Positions 50,452 to 59,879 of a DNA stretch of 64,000 bases are shown in pieces (positions within the stretch are counted from its first letter, which is position 1; each line of letters begins with the position of its first letter). The notes under the pieces were generated by a model. It was not told the origin of the DNA, ran no database searches, and was given only the letters and a program-made list of their open reading frames with translations. A program made the position numbers and the translations under genes. The stretch is from NCBI RefSeq assembly GCF_017313265.1, contig NZ_JAFLQZ010000017.1, forward strand, positions 1-64,000. The letters run 5' to 3'. Source of the DNA: Hymenobacter telluris (GTDB lineage: Bacteria > Bacteroidota > Bacteroidia > Cytophagales > Hymenobacteraceae).

Positions 50452-51948
50452 CTACACGGCCATCGTGTCGCGGTACACCTGCCCGAACCGGTCGGTTACT
50501 TCAATGCGGATTTCCCTGGCTTCTTTCGAGGGGCGGGCGAAGAACAGGTGGTCGGTGAGGGTGGGGTCCACCCACTTGTGCTTGGCGGGCAGCTTTTCGC
50601 CGGCTTGCAGCTTCACGGCCATGGGGTCGAGGCCGACTTGCTGGTGCATCTGGCCCTGGAGCTGGCCGTTCTCGAACCACGATACTTTCCACTCCGGGTC
50701 CCAGTTCCACACGTTCACCACAATGTCGTCGGGGCGGTCGGGGTGGCTGCCTTTGGGGTAGCTCCGGAACTGATGGTCCCGGTCTTTGCCCACCGATTTG
50801 TAGTACCATTTGATGTCCGGGCCGTTCACTTCGTACACGCCGTAGCCGCTGGGCGTGCCGTCGGTGCAGATGGGGCCGGTCCACCAGGCGCCACACACCG
50901 CGCCGTGGGTGTGCTCGATGGTGTTTTCGTGGAAGATTTTCTCGCACACGTGGGTGTGGCCCGACATGATGTGCGTTTTGTAGGGCTTCAGCAGCCGGTA
51001 CAGCTCGGCCCGGTTGGACACCACGCCACCCAACGATTCGTCTTTGAGCTTGTTGCGTCGTTTGTCGCCGCTGTCCACCGGAATGTGCAAGGCCAGCACC
51101 ACCGTCGTGCCCGGCTTCACGTGGCTGAGGTCCTGCTCCAGCCATTGCAGCTGCTTTTCGGTGAGGTAGCCGATGTACTTTTTCGGCGGCCCGATGAAAA
51201 ACACGTCATCAAGCACCACGTAGTGCACCTCGCCGCGGTTAAACGAATAGTACGTTGGGCCAAACAAACTTTTGAACGTGTCGGCCGAGCCTTCGTCGGT
51301 GCGGGCCGTCAGGTTCATGTCGTGGTTGCCAATCACCTGAAAAAACGGAACGCCCGTTATTTCCACCGCCTTCTTGTAGTCGTCGAACAAATCGAAATGG
51401 TCCCACACCAAGTCGCCGCACCCGATGGCAAAGGTGTTCGGGCCATAAGGAGCCGCCAGCGCCTTCAAATCGGGTGCCGATACGGTTATTAGCTGATTGG
51501 TGTCTTTCTTATCAATCATCTGCGGGTCGGCCCACACTACAAACGTGTGCTTGGTGTCGTCAGTGGCCAGCTTTTGCAGCGCGAAATCAGCCGTTAGGGA
51601 CGTGGTGCCCGGCTTGATGGCCTTGAAGAATTGCGCCACGCCCTTGTCGTGCGGAAACGCGTAGCCGCGCGGCAGCGAGATATACACGAATTCGGCGGTG
51701 GCGTTGCTGGCCAGGGTGTAGCGGCCGGCTTTGTCGGTCAGCACAATGTTGTAGCCGTCGGTTACGGCTACGCCGGCCACGCCCGTGCCGTTCTGGTGCA
51801 CCTTGCCTTTGAGGGTGAGGGGCGCGAGGCTGAGCTTGTGGGCGTTGGCTTTCGGGGCGGCGGCTTCGGCCAGGGCCGCCGGGGCCAGCGGCAGGCTGAT
51901 ACCCGCACCCACCAAGCCGATACTTTGAAGGAATTTTCTTCTAAACAT
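50452..51948 (-). CDS. Calcineurin-like phosphoesterase, three-domain type
   Basis: A 498-residue exported metallophosphoesterase. The N-terminus RRKFLQSIGLVGAG looks like a Tat signal. An N-terminal carboxypeptidase-regulatory-like beta domain (about 45-115) precedes the catalytic domain with metal motifs CGDLVWDH, GNHD and SGHTH, followed by the C-terminal beta domain (WNWDPEWKVSW ... VTDRFGQVYRD). It is expected to release phosphate from phosphomonoesters or diesters in the periplasm. As last gene of the SusC/SusD unit it may act on the imported ligand. Start at ATG 51948. Confidence 0.9.
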   Translation of the reverse strand: MFRRKFLQSIGLVGAGISLPLAPAALAEAAAPKANAHKLSLAPLTLKGKVHQNGTGVAGVAVTDGYNIVLTDKAGRYTLASNATAEFVYISLPRGYAFPHDKGVAQFFKAIKPGTTSLTADFALQKLATDDTKHTFVVWADPQMIDKKDTNQLITVSAPDLKALAAPYGPNTFAIGCGDLVWDHFDLFDDYKKAVEITGVPFFQVIGNHDMNLTARTDEGSADTFKSLFGPTYYSFNRGEVHYVVLDDVFFIGPPKKYIGYLTEKQLQWLEQDLSHVKPGTTVVLALHIPVDSGDKRRNKLKDESLGGVVSNRAELYRLLKPYKTHIMSGHTHVCEKIFHENTIEHTHGAVCGAWWTGPICTDGTPSGYGVYEVNGPDIKWYYKSVGKDRDHQFRSYPKGSHPDRPDDIVVNVWNWDPEWKVSWFENGQLQGQMHQQVGLDPMAVKLQAGEKLPAKHKWVDPTLTDHLFFARPSKEAREIRIEVTDRFGQVYRDTMAV

Positions 51949-51961
51949 GTCTCTGTCTGGC

Positions 51962-52065
51962 TGTAGAGACGCGACACTTCGCGTCTTGTCGTTGCTGATG
52001 TTGTTTACCTTGGCGAGGCGTTACCGACCGTTCAATGCCGAGACGCGAAGTGTCGCGTCTCTACA
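51962..52065. repeat. 25-bp inverted repeat with shared 20-nt core
   Basis: Arms 51962-51986 and 52041-52065 are perfectly complementary (TGTAGAGACGCGACACTTCG ...). Each arm also folds on itself (GACGCGA/TCGCGTC). The loop holds GTCGTTGCTGATGTTGTTTA at 51988-52007, which matches 19 of 20 bases at 40093-40112. It fills the gap between the DUF5689 and phosphoesterase genes. Confidence 0.88.
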
Positions 52066-52095
52066 TCGTTTGGAAAGCCACCGCTTCTGGCCTAT

Positions 52096-53376
52096 CTAGT
52101 TTTCGTAAATGGCAATGTCATCCAGGCCCAAACGGCCGTTCAGGATGGTGGGCGGGCTGCTCACGCCCAACCCCAGCTTGTTGATGCGGAAGCGCACCGG
52201 CCCGCTGATATTCATCAGGAAGGTGATGGAGCGCTGCCAGTTGCCGGCATCGGTGATGGTGGGGCCGGTTTGCTGCCAGGTAGCGCCCTGGTCTTGCGAG
52301 TATTCCAGCTTCCAGGAGCTGGCCGCGTCGGTGTAATAGGCGCCGTAAATCAGCGTGACTTTGGTGGCGCCGTTCGGCAAATCGAACTTCATTTCCACCA
52401 CGGCCGGAACGGTGAGGTTTTGCTGCATCCGAATGCCCTGGGTACCGGTGTACCGGTCGCGGCCCGACGTGTTGCCTAGGATGGACTGGTACAATTTCCA
52501 AGGGCCACTCGTAAAGCGCACCGTGTTGTCGGGTACGGCAGCGGTGTTCATATCGTAGCTGCCCTTGGTGGCCTGCGGCACCGACTCGAAGCTTTCTGGG
52601 AAGTTCAAGTAAATCGGGCCGCTGGGGTCTACGGCGTCGGCGGCGGTGCGCAGCCACAGCTGGCTTACTACCTCCTGGCTGGCATCGAGGCCGCCCACCG
52701 CAATACCAATGAACGTGGCGCTGGCCGGAATGCGGCGGCCGGCAAATGCGGCCGTGGCTTCGGTGTGCAGAGTCAGGCGGTTGCCGGAGCCGTCGGCCAG
52801 GGTTTTGTTGCCGCTGTACGTGTCGCCCGACACGGGTACTGGCGTGATGCTGCTACCCGTGATGCGCACCAGCGTGCCTTCGTAGGCGTCAAGGTTGTTC
52901 TTGAGCGCCTCCACGTTGATGTCTTGGGTGCGGATGGGGTTGTTGCTGCTGATTTTGGTAACGTGGCCCGGCGTCAGGCCTTCAATGCGCAGGGAGCCGT
53001 TGGTTTTGGCCAGAGTTCCGCCGGCAATATCCACCACCACCGAGTCGCCGACGGCAAAGGTGGGGCCGCCCCCGCTGAGCGGGATAATCATGCCGCGCAC
53101 GGCACCGCGCCGCTTGTTTTGCACCACAATGGTATTGGCACCGCCGGGCACGTTCAGGCCCGTAGCATCCGACACGACCAAGCCTACAATCTGGTGCGCG
53201 CCCGCCAGGGCTTCGGCTTGCAACGGCACGTTTTCGCCCTGGTACAGCCGCCGAACATCCTCAATGGAAGTAATAGGGCTCGGAGTACCAACGGCATAGT
53301 CCGGGTTGTCTTCCAGGCAGCTGGTTAAGCCTAAAACGCCCAGCAAAGCAAGGGGAAGAAGATTTTTCAGGTTCAT
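52096..53376 (-). CDS. DUF5689 domain lipoprotein
   Basis: A 426-residue lipoprotein (lipobox LGLTSC, Cys20). The DUF5689 domain (about 35-235) begins with ITSIEDVRRLYQGENVP and IVGLVVSDATGLNVPGG; a C-terminal jellyroll/MAM-like module follows (FPESFESVPQATKGSYDMN to GLDDIAIYEN). DUF5689 lipoproteins are encoded with SusC/SusD-like systems, often next to secreted nucleases or phosphatases, and are thought to bind ligand at the cell surface. Here it is located between SusD and the phosphoesterase. Confidence 0.85.
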   Translation of the reverse strand: MNLKNLLPLALLGVLGLTSCLEDNPDYAVGTPSPITSIEDVRRLYQGENVPLQAEALAGAHQIVGLVVSDATGLNVPGGANTIVVQNKRRGAVRGMIIPLSGGGPTFAVGDSVVVDIAGGTLAKTNGSLRIEGLTPGHVTKISSNNPIRTQDINVEALKNNLDAYEGTLVRITGSSITPVPVSGDTYSGNKTLADGSGNRLTLHTEATAAFAGRRIPASATFIGIAVGGLDASQEVVSQLWLRTAADAVDPSGPIYLNFPESFESVPQATKGSYDMNTAAVPDNTVRFTSGPWKLYQSILGNTSGRDRYTGTQGIRMQQNLTVPAVVEMKFDLPNGATKVTLIYGAYYTDAASSWKLEYSQDQGATWQQTGPTITDAGNWQRSITFLMNISGPVRFRINKLGLGVSSPPTILNGRLGLDDIAIYEN

Positions 53377-53410
53377 AAAGAGTTTCTTTATCTGTTCGTT
53401 CTGAAGGGGG

Positions 53411-53521
53411 CCTCACCCCCCGGCCCCCTCTCCTAGGGGAGAGGGGGAGCCAGTCGTCTTAGCTGTTGGCTGCTGGCTCTTGTTCAGAAAAGCTAACAGC
53501 TAATAGCCAGCAGCTAACAGC
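53411..53521. repeat. C-rich repeat unit plus inverted repeat
   Basis: Two parts. 53411-53451 is a 41-nt unit (CCTCACCCCCCGGCC ... GAGCC) with an internal 10-bp hairpin (CCCCCTCTCC/GGAGAGGGGG), 40 of 41 identical to an arm at 55121-55161. Then 53462-53478 and 53505-53521 form a 17-bp inverted repeat with one mismatch (GCTGTTGGCTGCTGGCT). It fills the gap between SusD and DUF5689 genes. Confidence 0.8.
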
Positions 53522-53529
53522 CCAAAAAC

Positions 53530-54996
53530 CTATTCTTGCCACCACACCTTGGTGTTGATGTCGTCGGCGCCTTGGTCGGCTACGGCAGCTTGGTAGTTCT
53601 GCTGGTTCAAGGACTGCACGTAGAGTGGGTAGTTGAGGCGGGCGGGCATTTGGCGGTTGTTTTTTAGGCCGGGGCCCAGCGGCAACACTGGGTGCCCGGT
53701 GCGGCGGTACTCAAACCACTGCTGGAAATCGGTGAAAAACAGCGCGTAATACTTTTGCAGGTGAATCTGGTCGAGCTTGGTGTCGAAGCTGCTGCTGGGC
53801 TCCCATTTCACGTCGGAGCCGGCCAGGTAGTTGGTGGGCACCGTCAGGCCCCAGAGCGTGATGCCGTTGGTGGCGCCGGTTTCGTAGTAGGTTTTGGCGT
53901 CGCCGGAAATCCAGCCGCGGAGGGCGGCTTCGGCCAGCAGCAGCTGCACCTCGCCGTAGTTGATGATGTTGCCCAGCAACGGCTCGGTCATCAGCGCGTT
54001 CGGGTAAGTGGATTTGGCTACCGGCACCTGGTTTTGCGCGTAGCCACTCTGCACGCCTTCGTACGTGCCGTTGTAGAGCGTGGCCCACTTCCCAATGCGC
54101 GGGTCATTCCACTCCACCAGGTTGTTGACGAAGAACTCACTCATGGAGGTGAACCCGCTGAAGTCGGCAACGCGGTAGGTTTGGAACACCGACTGGTACG
54201 GCGCCGTGCCGGTCCAGCGCAGAATGGCCGATTCGGTGTTGTTGGCAATGAGCGGGTAGTTGCTGGCATTGGTGTTCACCATGTCGCGCAGCTTGGCCTG
54301 CGGCGACATACCGTTGGCAATGGCGTCGGTCTTGCGCGACACCCGCATCAGGAGCCGCAGGTACAATGAGTTGCCGAATTTGCGCCATTTCAGGGCGTTG
54401 CCTTGGTAGAGCGGGTCGAGCTGGGTTTGGTCGGCGGTGAGGTTGACGTTGGTTTTCAGCAGCTCGTTGGCTTCTTCCAGCTTCCGAAACAATTCCTCGT
54501 AAATCACCTCTTGCCGGTCGAAGCGCGGTTGCAGAATGCCCGACCGGCCGCCAATGGCATCGGTGTACGGTACGTCGCCAAAGGTGTCGGTCAGCAACGA
54601 AAACGTCCAGACCTCGCAAATCAGCGCTATGCCCATAAACGTGTTGCTGTTCACGGCTTTGGCGCTGGCGTACATGTCGCGGAAGTCGGTAAGCTGGGTG
54701 TACCAGCCGTTCCACATGTAGTCGGCTTCGGCCGTCCGAATCACGTAGCGGTGCACCTCGTCGTTGTCGTTGCGCGCCACGTGCACCTGCATCAGGTCGT
54801 TGGTGAGGCGCAGGGCGCGGTCCATGTTGCGCTTCACCAGGTCGGTGAGGGCCGGGGCCAGCAGCGTTTCGGGCACCACATTGGGGTTCTGGTTGGGGTT
54901 GACGTTCATTTCCTCGAACCCATCGGTACAGGCCGAAATCGGACCCAGCGTGGCGGCGGCCAGCAGCAACCCGGTAAGTAGTTTTAGCTTTTTCAT
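53530..54996 (-). CDS. SusD/RagB family surface lipoprotein
   Basis: A 488-residue lipoprotein (lipobox LGPISAC, Cys23) of the SusD-like_2 group. Typical features: FEEMNVNPNQNPNVVPETLLAPAL, YADMW-like DYMWNGWYTQLTDF, FGDVPYTDAIGG, the repeated RKLEEANELL and GNALKWRKFGNSLYLRLLMR (in parts), and the terminal region with EVQLLLAEAALRGW and FTDFQQWFEYRRTGHPVLP. It closes the SusC transporter like a lid and binds the ligand. ATG 54996 gives the lipoprotein signal. A palindrome separates it from susC. Confidence 0.92.
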   Translation of the reverse strand: MKKLKLLTGLLLAAATLGPISACTDGFEEMNVNPNQNPNVVPETLLAPALTDLVKRNMDRALRLTNDLMQVHVARNDNDEVHRYVIRTAEADYMWNGWYTQLTDFRDMYASAKAVNSNTFMGIALICEVWTFSLLTDTFGDVPYTDAIGGRSGILQPRFDRQEVIYEELFRKLEEANELLKTNVNLTADQTQLDPLYQGNALKWRKFGNSLYLRLLMRVSRKTDAIANGMSPQAKLRDMVNTNASNYPLIANNTESAILRWTGTAPYQSVFQTYRVADFSGFTSMSEFFVNNLVEWNDPRIGKWATLYNGTYEGVQSGYAQNQVPVAKSTYPNALMTEPLLGNIINYGEVQLLLAEAALRGWISGDAKTYYETGATNGITLWGLTVPTNYLAGSDVKWEPSSSFDTKLDQIHLQKYYALFFTDFQQWFEYRRTGHPVLPLGPGLKNNRQMPARLNYPLYVQSLNQQNYQAAVADQGADDINTKVWWQE

Positions 54997-55011
54997 GATG
55001 CTTTCGTGAAA

Positions 55012-55161
55012 CCTCACCCCCCGGCCCTCTTTCCTCAGGGAGAGGGGGAGCCAGCCGTCGGCGAGGCGCCTGGCTAGGCAGGAGGCATGGTATGTTCTGA
55101 TTGACTACGTTGTATCGTTCGGCTCCCCCTCTCCCCGAGGAGAGGGGGCCGGGGGGTGAGG
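55012..55161. repeat. 41-bp inverted repeat between SusC and SusD genes
   Basis: Arms 55012-55052 and 55121-55161 are complementary at 38 of 41 positions and belong to the same C-rich unit as 53411-53451. Each arm has its own G/C hairpin. It fills the gap exactly from the SusC stop codon to just before the SusD start, within one transcription unit. Confidence 0.88.
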
Positions 55162-58100
55162 TCAAATCCCCACAGTCAGGTTGATACCTATGGTGCGGGT
55201 GCTCGGGAACTGGCCCAGCTCGAAACCGGCGTCGATGGTGCCGTTGTTGAGGGTACCGAATTCGGGGTCGAAGGCAGGCCAGTTGCTGATGATGAACAGG
55301 TCGCGGCCGTAGAGGCCGATGGTGGCGCGCTCCAGCTTGATTTTGCGGAGCACGGTGGCGGGTACCGAGTAATCGAGGCGCACCTCGCGCAGCTTGATGA
55401 AGTCGGTGCGGAACAGGTTGGCTTCCACGTTGTCGCGCCCGTAGTGAGCGGTGTAGTAGGTCCAGATGTTCTCGGCTACCACGTCGTTGGGGCTGAATGA
55501 GCCGTCGGCGTTCTGCACCACCCCGTTGCCGATAATGCCGTTGTAGCGGCCGGGCAGGGTGTTTTTGGTTTTGCCCTGCTCGGCCAGTACGGCGTGGCTC
55601 ATCGAGTAGGCCTTGGCCCCAAACTGCCCGTCCACCAGCACGTTCAGCCGGAATTGCTTGTAGGCGAATTCGGTGCCCACGCTACCTTTCCACTTGGGCA
55701 GCGCGCTACCCAGGTATTTCACCTCGTCGCCGAGCAGCGGGTAGCCGTTTTCGTAGATGATTTGCCCATCGGGAGCCCGCAGGTAACCCCGGCCGTAGAT
55801 GGCGCCCATGTTACCGCCGGGCCGGGCTTCCACCGTACCCCGGCCGCCGGGGCCGCGCTGAATCTGGTAGGTGAACACACTGTCGGCCAGCTCCACCACC
55901 TCGTTGCGGTTGGCGGTGTAGGTGCCGTACAGCTTCCAATTAAAGCCCGTGGGGTTGGTAATGACGGTGGCATTGGCCTGCACTTCCAGCCCCTGGTTGC
56001 GCACCAGTCCGGCATTGAGGGCCGCCCTGTCGTAGCCCGAAGCCCGGTCCAGCGGCACTTCCAAAATCTGGTCGAAGGTGTTGTTGCGGTACACGGCCAC
56101 GTCCAGCCCGATGCGGTTTTGCCAGAAGCGCAAATCGGCGCCCAGCTCCACGCTGCGGGTGCGGCGCGGCTTCAAATCGGGGTTGGCAATGGTGCTGGGG
56201 TTGCTCAGGCCCGAGGCAAACCCGGTAGCCACCGCGTAGGTGTACGACGTGAGGTAGGGCGTGGTAGAGCCGCTGCCCACCTCGGCCCAGGAGCCGCGCA
56301 GCTTGGCAAACGACACCACCTGCGGCAGCGGCAGAATCTCCGACAAAATCGTGCTCAAGCTGGCCGACGGATACAGCGGAATCTGCTCGATGCCGTTGGG
56401 CCCGGCCAAGGTGCTCGACCAGTCTTTGCGGGCCGTCAAATCCAGGTACAGGAACTTGTTGTAAGCAATGGTAGCCAGCCCGTAGAGCCCGTTCACCGCA
56501 AATTCGGCGCGGTACGGCAGCGAAATAGGCAGGTCGCGGCTGTTGGCAAAGGTGAACACCTGCGGGTACAGCAGCCGCTCGGCCCGCAGCTCATCCTTGA
56601 GGTAGCGGTTGCGCAAGCGGCTCCCGCCGGCCGACAGCGTGGTGGCAAACTTGCCGAACTGGTGGCTGTATTGCAGCAGGAAATCGTGGTTGATTTCCTG
56701 CGAGAAAACGTTCTGGGTGCGGTACATGCCATCCTTGTACTTCTCGGTATCCTTGGGCCGCTGCTGCGAGCGGGCTTCGTAGGAGAAGTCGAGGGTGGAG
56801 CGCACCATCAGGTTCAGGTCCTTGGTGAACTTGTAGTTGACCTGCACGTTGCCGGTGAGCGAGTTCCGGTTGCTCTTGTTGAGCATCTCGTAGGTAATCA
56901 GGTACGGATTATCCACGAGGCTGCTGAACGGGTAGCGCTGCGTAACGCCCACCGCGCCCGGCACCCAATAGTCTTTCAGCCAGTCGAGGTTGCCGTTGGG
57001 CACTTGCAGCATCGACCAGTACATAATCGTCTGGTTGTTGTAGCCTGTAGAGGGCAGGTTGTCGCTGAAGCGGTTGGTGTAGTTCACCTTGGTAGACACC
57101 TGCAACCGGTCGGTGATTTTGTGGCTCACCGACAAGGCTACCGTGTTCCGGTCGTAGCCGGTGTTGGGAATAATCCAGGTGTTTTTCAGGTTGGTCAACG
57201 ACAGGCGAAACGCCGTGCGCTCGTTGCCGCCGTCGATGGAAATGGTGTTGGTAAACGTGCGGCCCGTCTCGAAAAAGTCTTTGCGGTTGTTTTTGTACGG
57301 CACCCAGGGCGTGCGCTCGGTGCTGCCGGTGTGGGTGGCGGGGTCGTACTGAAAGAAGGATTGCCCCTCGAACCGGGGCCCCCAGGCCGAGCTGGTGCTG
57401 CGGGTGCTGGGCCCGTCGGCGGTGGCCCCAAACGAGTAGAAGTTCTCCCCTACCGTGCCCTGGCCGTACTCGTACTGGTAGTCGGGCCAGCGCGAAATCG
57501 TCTCGAAGGCGGTGTTGGAGTTGAACGTGACGCCAATGCCCTTCTTGCGCAGCTTACCCGACTTGGTAGTGATAAGAATGGCCCCGTTGCCGCCCCGCGC
57601 ACCGTACAGCGCGGTAGCCGCCGGCCCCTTCAGCACCGACACCGACTCGATATCCTCGGGGTTGATGTCGTTGAGGCTGGTCCCGAAATCCACCGGCGAC
57701 TCGGTTTGCAGGTAGGCGGTGCTGCCGTTGCCGGTGTTGCGGTTGCTGCCGCCCAGTACCACGCCGTCCACCACTACCAGGGCATCGTTGTCGCCGGCCA
57801 GGGAGTTTTCGCCGCGCAGAATAATCTTGTTGGAGCCTGCTGGTCCGCCACCCGAGCGCACCAGGTTCACCCCCGCCACTTTGCCCGATAAGGCATCGGT
57901 CCAGTTGTTGGATTTCGCCTCGGTGAGCTGCTCCGTAGAGAGTTGGGTAACCGAGTAGCCCAGCGCTTTTTCCTCGCGCTTGATGCCCAGGGCCGTTACC
58001 ACCACTTCGTCGAGGCTGGTGGCATCTTCGCGCAGCACCACGTCGTAGGTGCTTTTGTCGTCCACGGTGAGCTGCTGCGGCGCGTACCCGATAAAGGAAA

Positions 58101-58614
58101 TCAGCAGCACGCTACCCGGCTCCACGGCCAGCTGAAACGAGCCGTCGAGGTTGGTGGTAGTACCCACGCTGGAGTCTTTCACCCTTATCGACACGCCGGG
58201 CAGCCCTTCCCCTTTGGCATCTACCACCCGTCCTTTCACCGTTTTGGGCGCCACGGGCTTCACTACCAGGCGCTTCTGCTGCTGCGTAAACTCCACCCCG
58301 GCCTGCGCGCCCACCAGTTGCAACACGGCGCTTAGGTTACTGTGCGGCGCATCCACGCTGATTTTGCGGCTCAGCAGGTTAGTTTGGTCGACGTATAAAA
58401 ACTGGTAGCCCGTCTGCCGCTCAATCCGCGCAAACACCTCGGCCAATGGCGTTTGCGTTACGGTTAGGGCGCAGGGCACGGTGGCCAGGCCGGGCAGCTG
58501 GTGCAGCTCAGCTGCGGCCGCCTGAGTTGGGGCCGCGCTCAGCACCGCCAGCCCCAGGCCAGCTACTGTGGGCAGCCAGCTACCCCGCCTGCGTGGATAC
58601 CTTGTTTTTTTCAT
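55162..58614 (-). CDS. SusC/RagA TonB-linked outer membrane protein
   Basis: A 1150-residue TonB-dependent transporter. After the signal peptide (cleavage near TQAAAA) comes an STN domain (LATVPCALTVTQTPLAEVFARI and ISVDAPHSNLSAVLQLV, in parts), then a carboxypeptidase-regulatory-like domain (KGRVVDAKGEGLPGVSIRVK) with the SusC extension, the TonB-box/plug region (LDEVVVTALGIKREEKALGY, ALSGKVAGVNLVRSGG) and the 22-strand barrel. The STN domain signals via the FecR anti-sigma encoded upstream. ATG 58614 lies directly before MKK and the signal peptide; 35 upstream codons are non-coding in look. Confidence 0.93.
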   Translation of the reverse strand: MKKTRYPRRRGSWLPTVAGLGLAVLSAAPTQAAAAELHQLPGLATVPCALTVTQTPLAEVFARIERQTGYQFLYVDQTNLLSRKISVDAPHSNLSAVLQLVGAQAGVEFTQQQKRLVVKPVAPKTVKGRVVDAKGEGLPGVSIRVKDSSVGTTTNLDGSFQLAVEPGSVLLISFIGYAPQQLTVDDKSTYDVVLREDATSLDEVVVTALGIKREEKALGYSVTQLSTEQLTEAKSNNWTDALSGKVAGVNLVRSGGGPAGSNKIILRGENSLAGDNDALVVVDGVVLGGSNRNTGNGSTAYLQTESPVDFGTSLNDINPEDIESVSVLKGPAATALYGARGGNGAILITTKSGKLRKKGIGVTFNSNTAFETISRWPDYQYEYGQGTVGENFYSFGATADGPSTRSTSSAWGPRFEGQSFFQYDPATHTGSTERTPWVPYKNNRKDFFETGRTFTNTISIDGGNERTAFRLSLTNLKNTWIIPNTGYDRNTVALSVSHKITDRLQVSTKVNYTNRFSDNLPSTGYNNQTIMYWSMLQVPNGNLDWLKDYWVPGAVGVTQRYPFSSLVDNPYLITYEMLNKSNRNSLTGNVQVNYKFTKDLNLMVRSTLDFSYEARSQQRPKDTEKYKDGMYRTQNVFSQEINHDFLLQYSHQFGKFATTLSAGGSRLRNRYLKDELRAERLLYPQVFTFANSRDLPISLPYRAEFAVNGLYGLATIAYNKFLYLDLTARKDWSSTLAGPNGIEQIPLYPSASLSTILSEILPLPQVVSFAKLRGSWAEVGSGSTTPYLTSYTYAVATGFASGLSNPSTIANPDLKPRRTRSVELGADLRFWQNRIGLDVAVYRNNTFDQILEVPLDRASGYDRAALNAGLVRNQGLEVQANATVITNPTGFNWKLYGTYTANRNEVVELADSVFTYQIQRGPGGRGTVEARPGGNMGAIYGRGYLRAPDGQIIYENGYPLLGDEVKYLGSALPKWKGSVGTEFAYKQFRLNVLVDGQFGAKAYSMSHAVLAEQGKTKNTLPGRYNGIIGNGVVQNADGSFSPNDVVAENIWTYYTAHYGRDNVEANLFRTDFIKLREVRLDYSVPATVLRKIKLERATIGLYGRDLFIISNWPAFDPEFGTLNNGTIDAGFELGQFPSTRTIGINLTVGI

Positions 58615-58745
58615 AAGTTTGGGCGTGAGTGTTTTTAATCGACCAAGGATGTAAGAGCCTCCAATTGGCCGGCAGTTCGTAGCTACCAGCTTTTTTACCG
58701 GAAGGCAGCGTGTCCCCACACACTGTCTTCCTCACTAAAAAATCA

Positions 58746-59759
58746 CTATTCATTGCGAGCAGCCGCCGGCCGTTCACTGATGTATATCACCCGGCCTTCG
58801 CGCCGGCAGGCCACCGGCCCGGCGAGTTGCAGCGCCTCCAGCACAGCGGTTAAAGGCTCGTTGTTGAAGGTGGCCCAGAGCCGGGTTTCCGCCGTAGCCG
58901 AGTCGGCAAACACCAGTTTCACGTTGTAAAGCCGCTCGATTTCACCGGCCACATCGGCCAGCTTCTCGTTCTGAAAAATCAGCTTGTTGCTTTTCCAGGC
59001 CACCACTTTGGCTTGGTTGAAAACCCGCCGGTACACGCGCCCGGTGGCGGGCTCGGCTAGCAGCTGCTGGCCAGGGGTCAGCAGGTATTTGTTGTGGGCG
59101 TCCAGCACTTCCACCCGCCCTTCCACCAAGGAAACCGAGGTGTGCGCCGCCCGCCGGAAGGCACTCACGTTGAATTTGGTACCGAGCACCTGCGTCACCC
59201 AGCTGCCGCTGTGCACCCGAAACGGGCGCCTGGCGTCTTTGCTGACCTCGAAAAACGCCTCCCCTTCCAGGTACACGTCGCGGTGCGGGCCCCCAAACTG
59301 CCGCGGGTACCGCAGCTGGCTTTGCGGCGCCAGCGTCACCACCGAATGGTCGGCCAGCTGAAGCGTTAGTTTCTGGCCGGCGGCGGTGCGCTGCACCCGG
59401 TACGCCACCGGTTCGGTGGGCTGGGGGTACCAATGGAACACGGCGGCTCCCACGCTTGCCAGCACCGCCACCGCCGGCAGCACCAACTGGTAAGCACGGG
59501 CTTTCACCGGCCGCCGCACGGGCACGGGCGCGGGACCTGCGGGTTGCACCAGGCGGGCTTTCACGCGGTGCAGCGCGGCAGCCGTTTCCAGCGGAGCCGG
59601 TGACGTTTTGCTGCCTTCCCACAGCACTTTCAGCTGCTCGAACGTTTGTTCGTTGGCCGGCGAAAGTGCCACCCAAACAGCCAGCCACTCGTTTTCCTCC
59701 GACGACGTTTGCCGGGCCAGGTAGCGGGTAACGAGTAAATAGATTTCTTCCTGTTCCAA
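58746..59759 (-). CDS. FecR family anti-sigma factor with DUF4974
   Basis: A 337-residue membrane protein. The cytosolic N-terminal part (IYLLVTRYLARQTSSEENEWLAVW, in parts) binds the sigma factor; one membrane helix (about 89-107) is followed by the FecR domain (QKLTLQLADHSVVTLAPQSQLRYP, YLEGEAFFEVSKDARRPFRV, in parts) and a C-terminal DUF4974 domain (LIFQNEKLADVAGEIERLYNV). It passes the signal from the SusC STN domain to the ECF sigma factor. The start must be TTG at 59759, since no ATG exists between the upstream stop and the conserved N-terminus. Confidence 0.92.
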   Translation of the reverse strand: MEQEEIYLLVTRYLARQTSSEENEWLAVWVALSPANEQTFEQLKVLWEGSKTSPAPLETAAALHRVKARLVQPAGPAPVPVRRPVKARAYQLVLPAVAVLASVGAAVFHWYPQPTEPVAYRVQRTAAGQKLTLQLADHSVVTLAPQSQLRYPRQFGGPHRDVYLEGEAFFEVSKDARRPFRVHSGSWVTQVLGTKFNVSAFRRAAHTSVSLVEGRVEVLDAHNKYLLTPGQQLLAEPATGRVYRRVFNQAKVVAWKSNKLIFQNEKLADVAGEIERLYNVKLVFADSATAETRLWATFNNEPLTAVLEALQLAGPVACRREGRVIYISERPAAARNE

Positions 59760-59879
59760 GCAGCAAGCGGCGCTACTATGCTAGCCGCATGCTGTAAAGA
59801 CGCCCCGCTCCGCTGACCTCGTGACACGCAAAAGCACACTTAACGGAAGGGTAACAACTGTAACACTACGGTAACGTAG

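Noticed and set aside
55594..57891. A 765-codon open frame antisense to the SusC gene
   Set aside because: Same reason: opposite strand of a clear TonB-dependent receptor, low-complexity Val/Gly/His-rich translation, no recognisable family.
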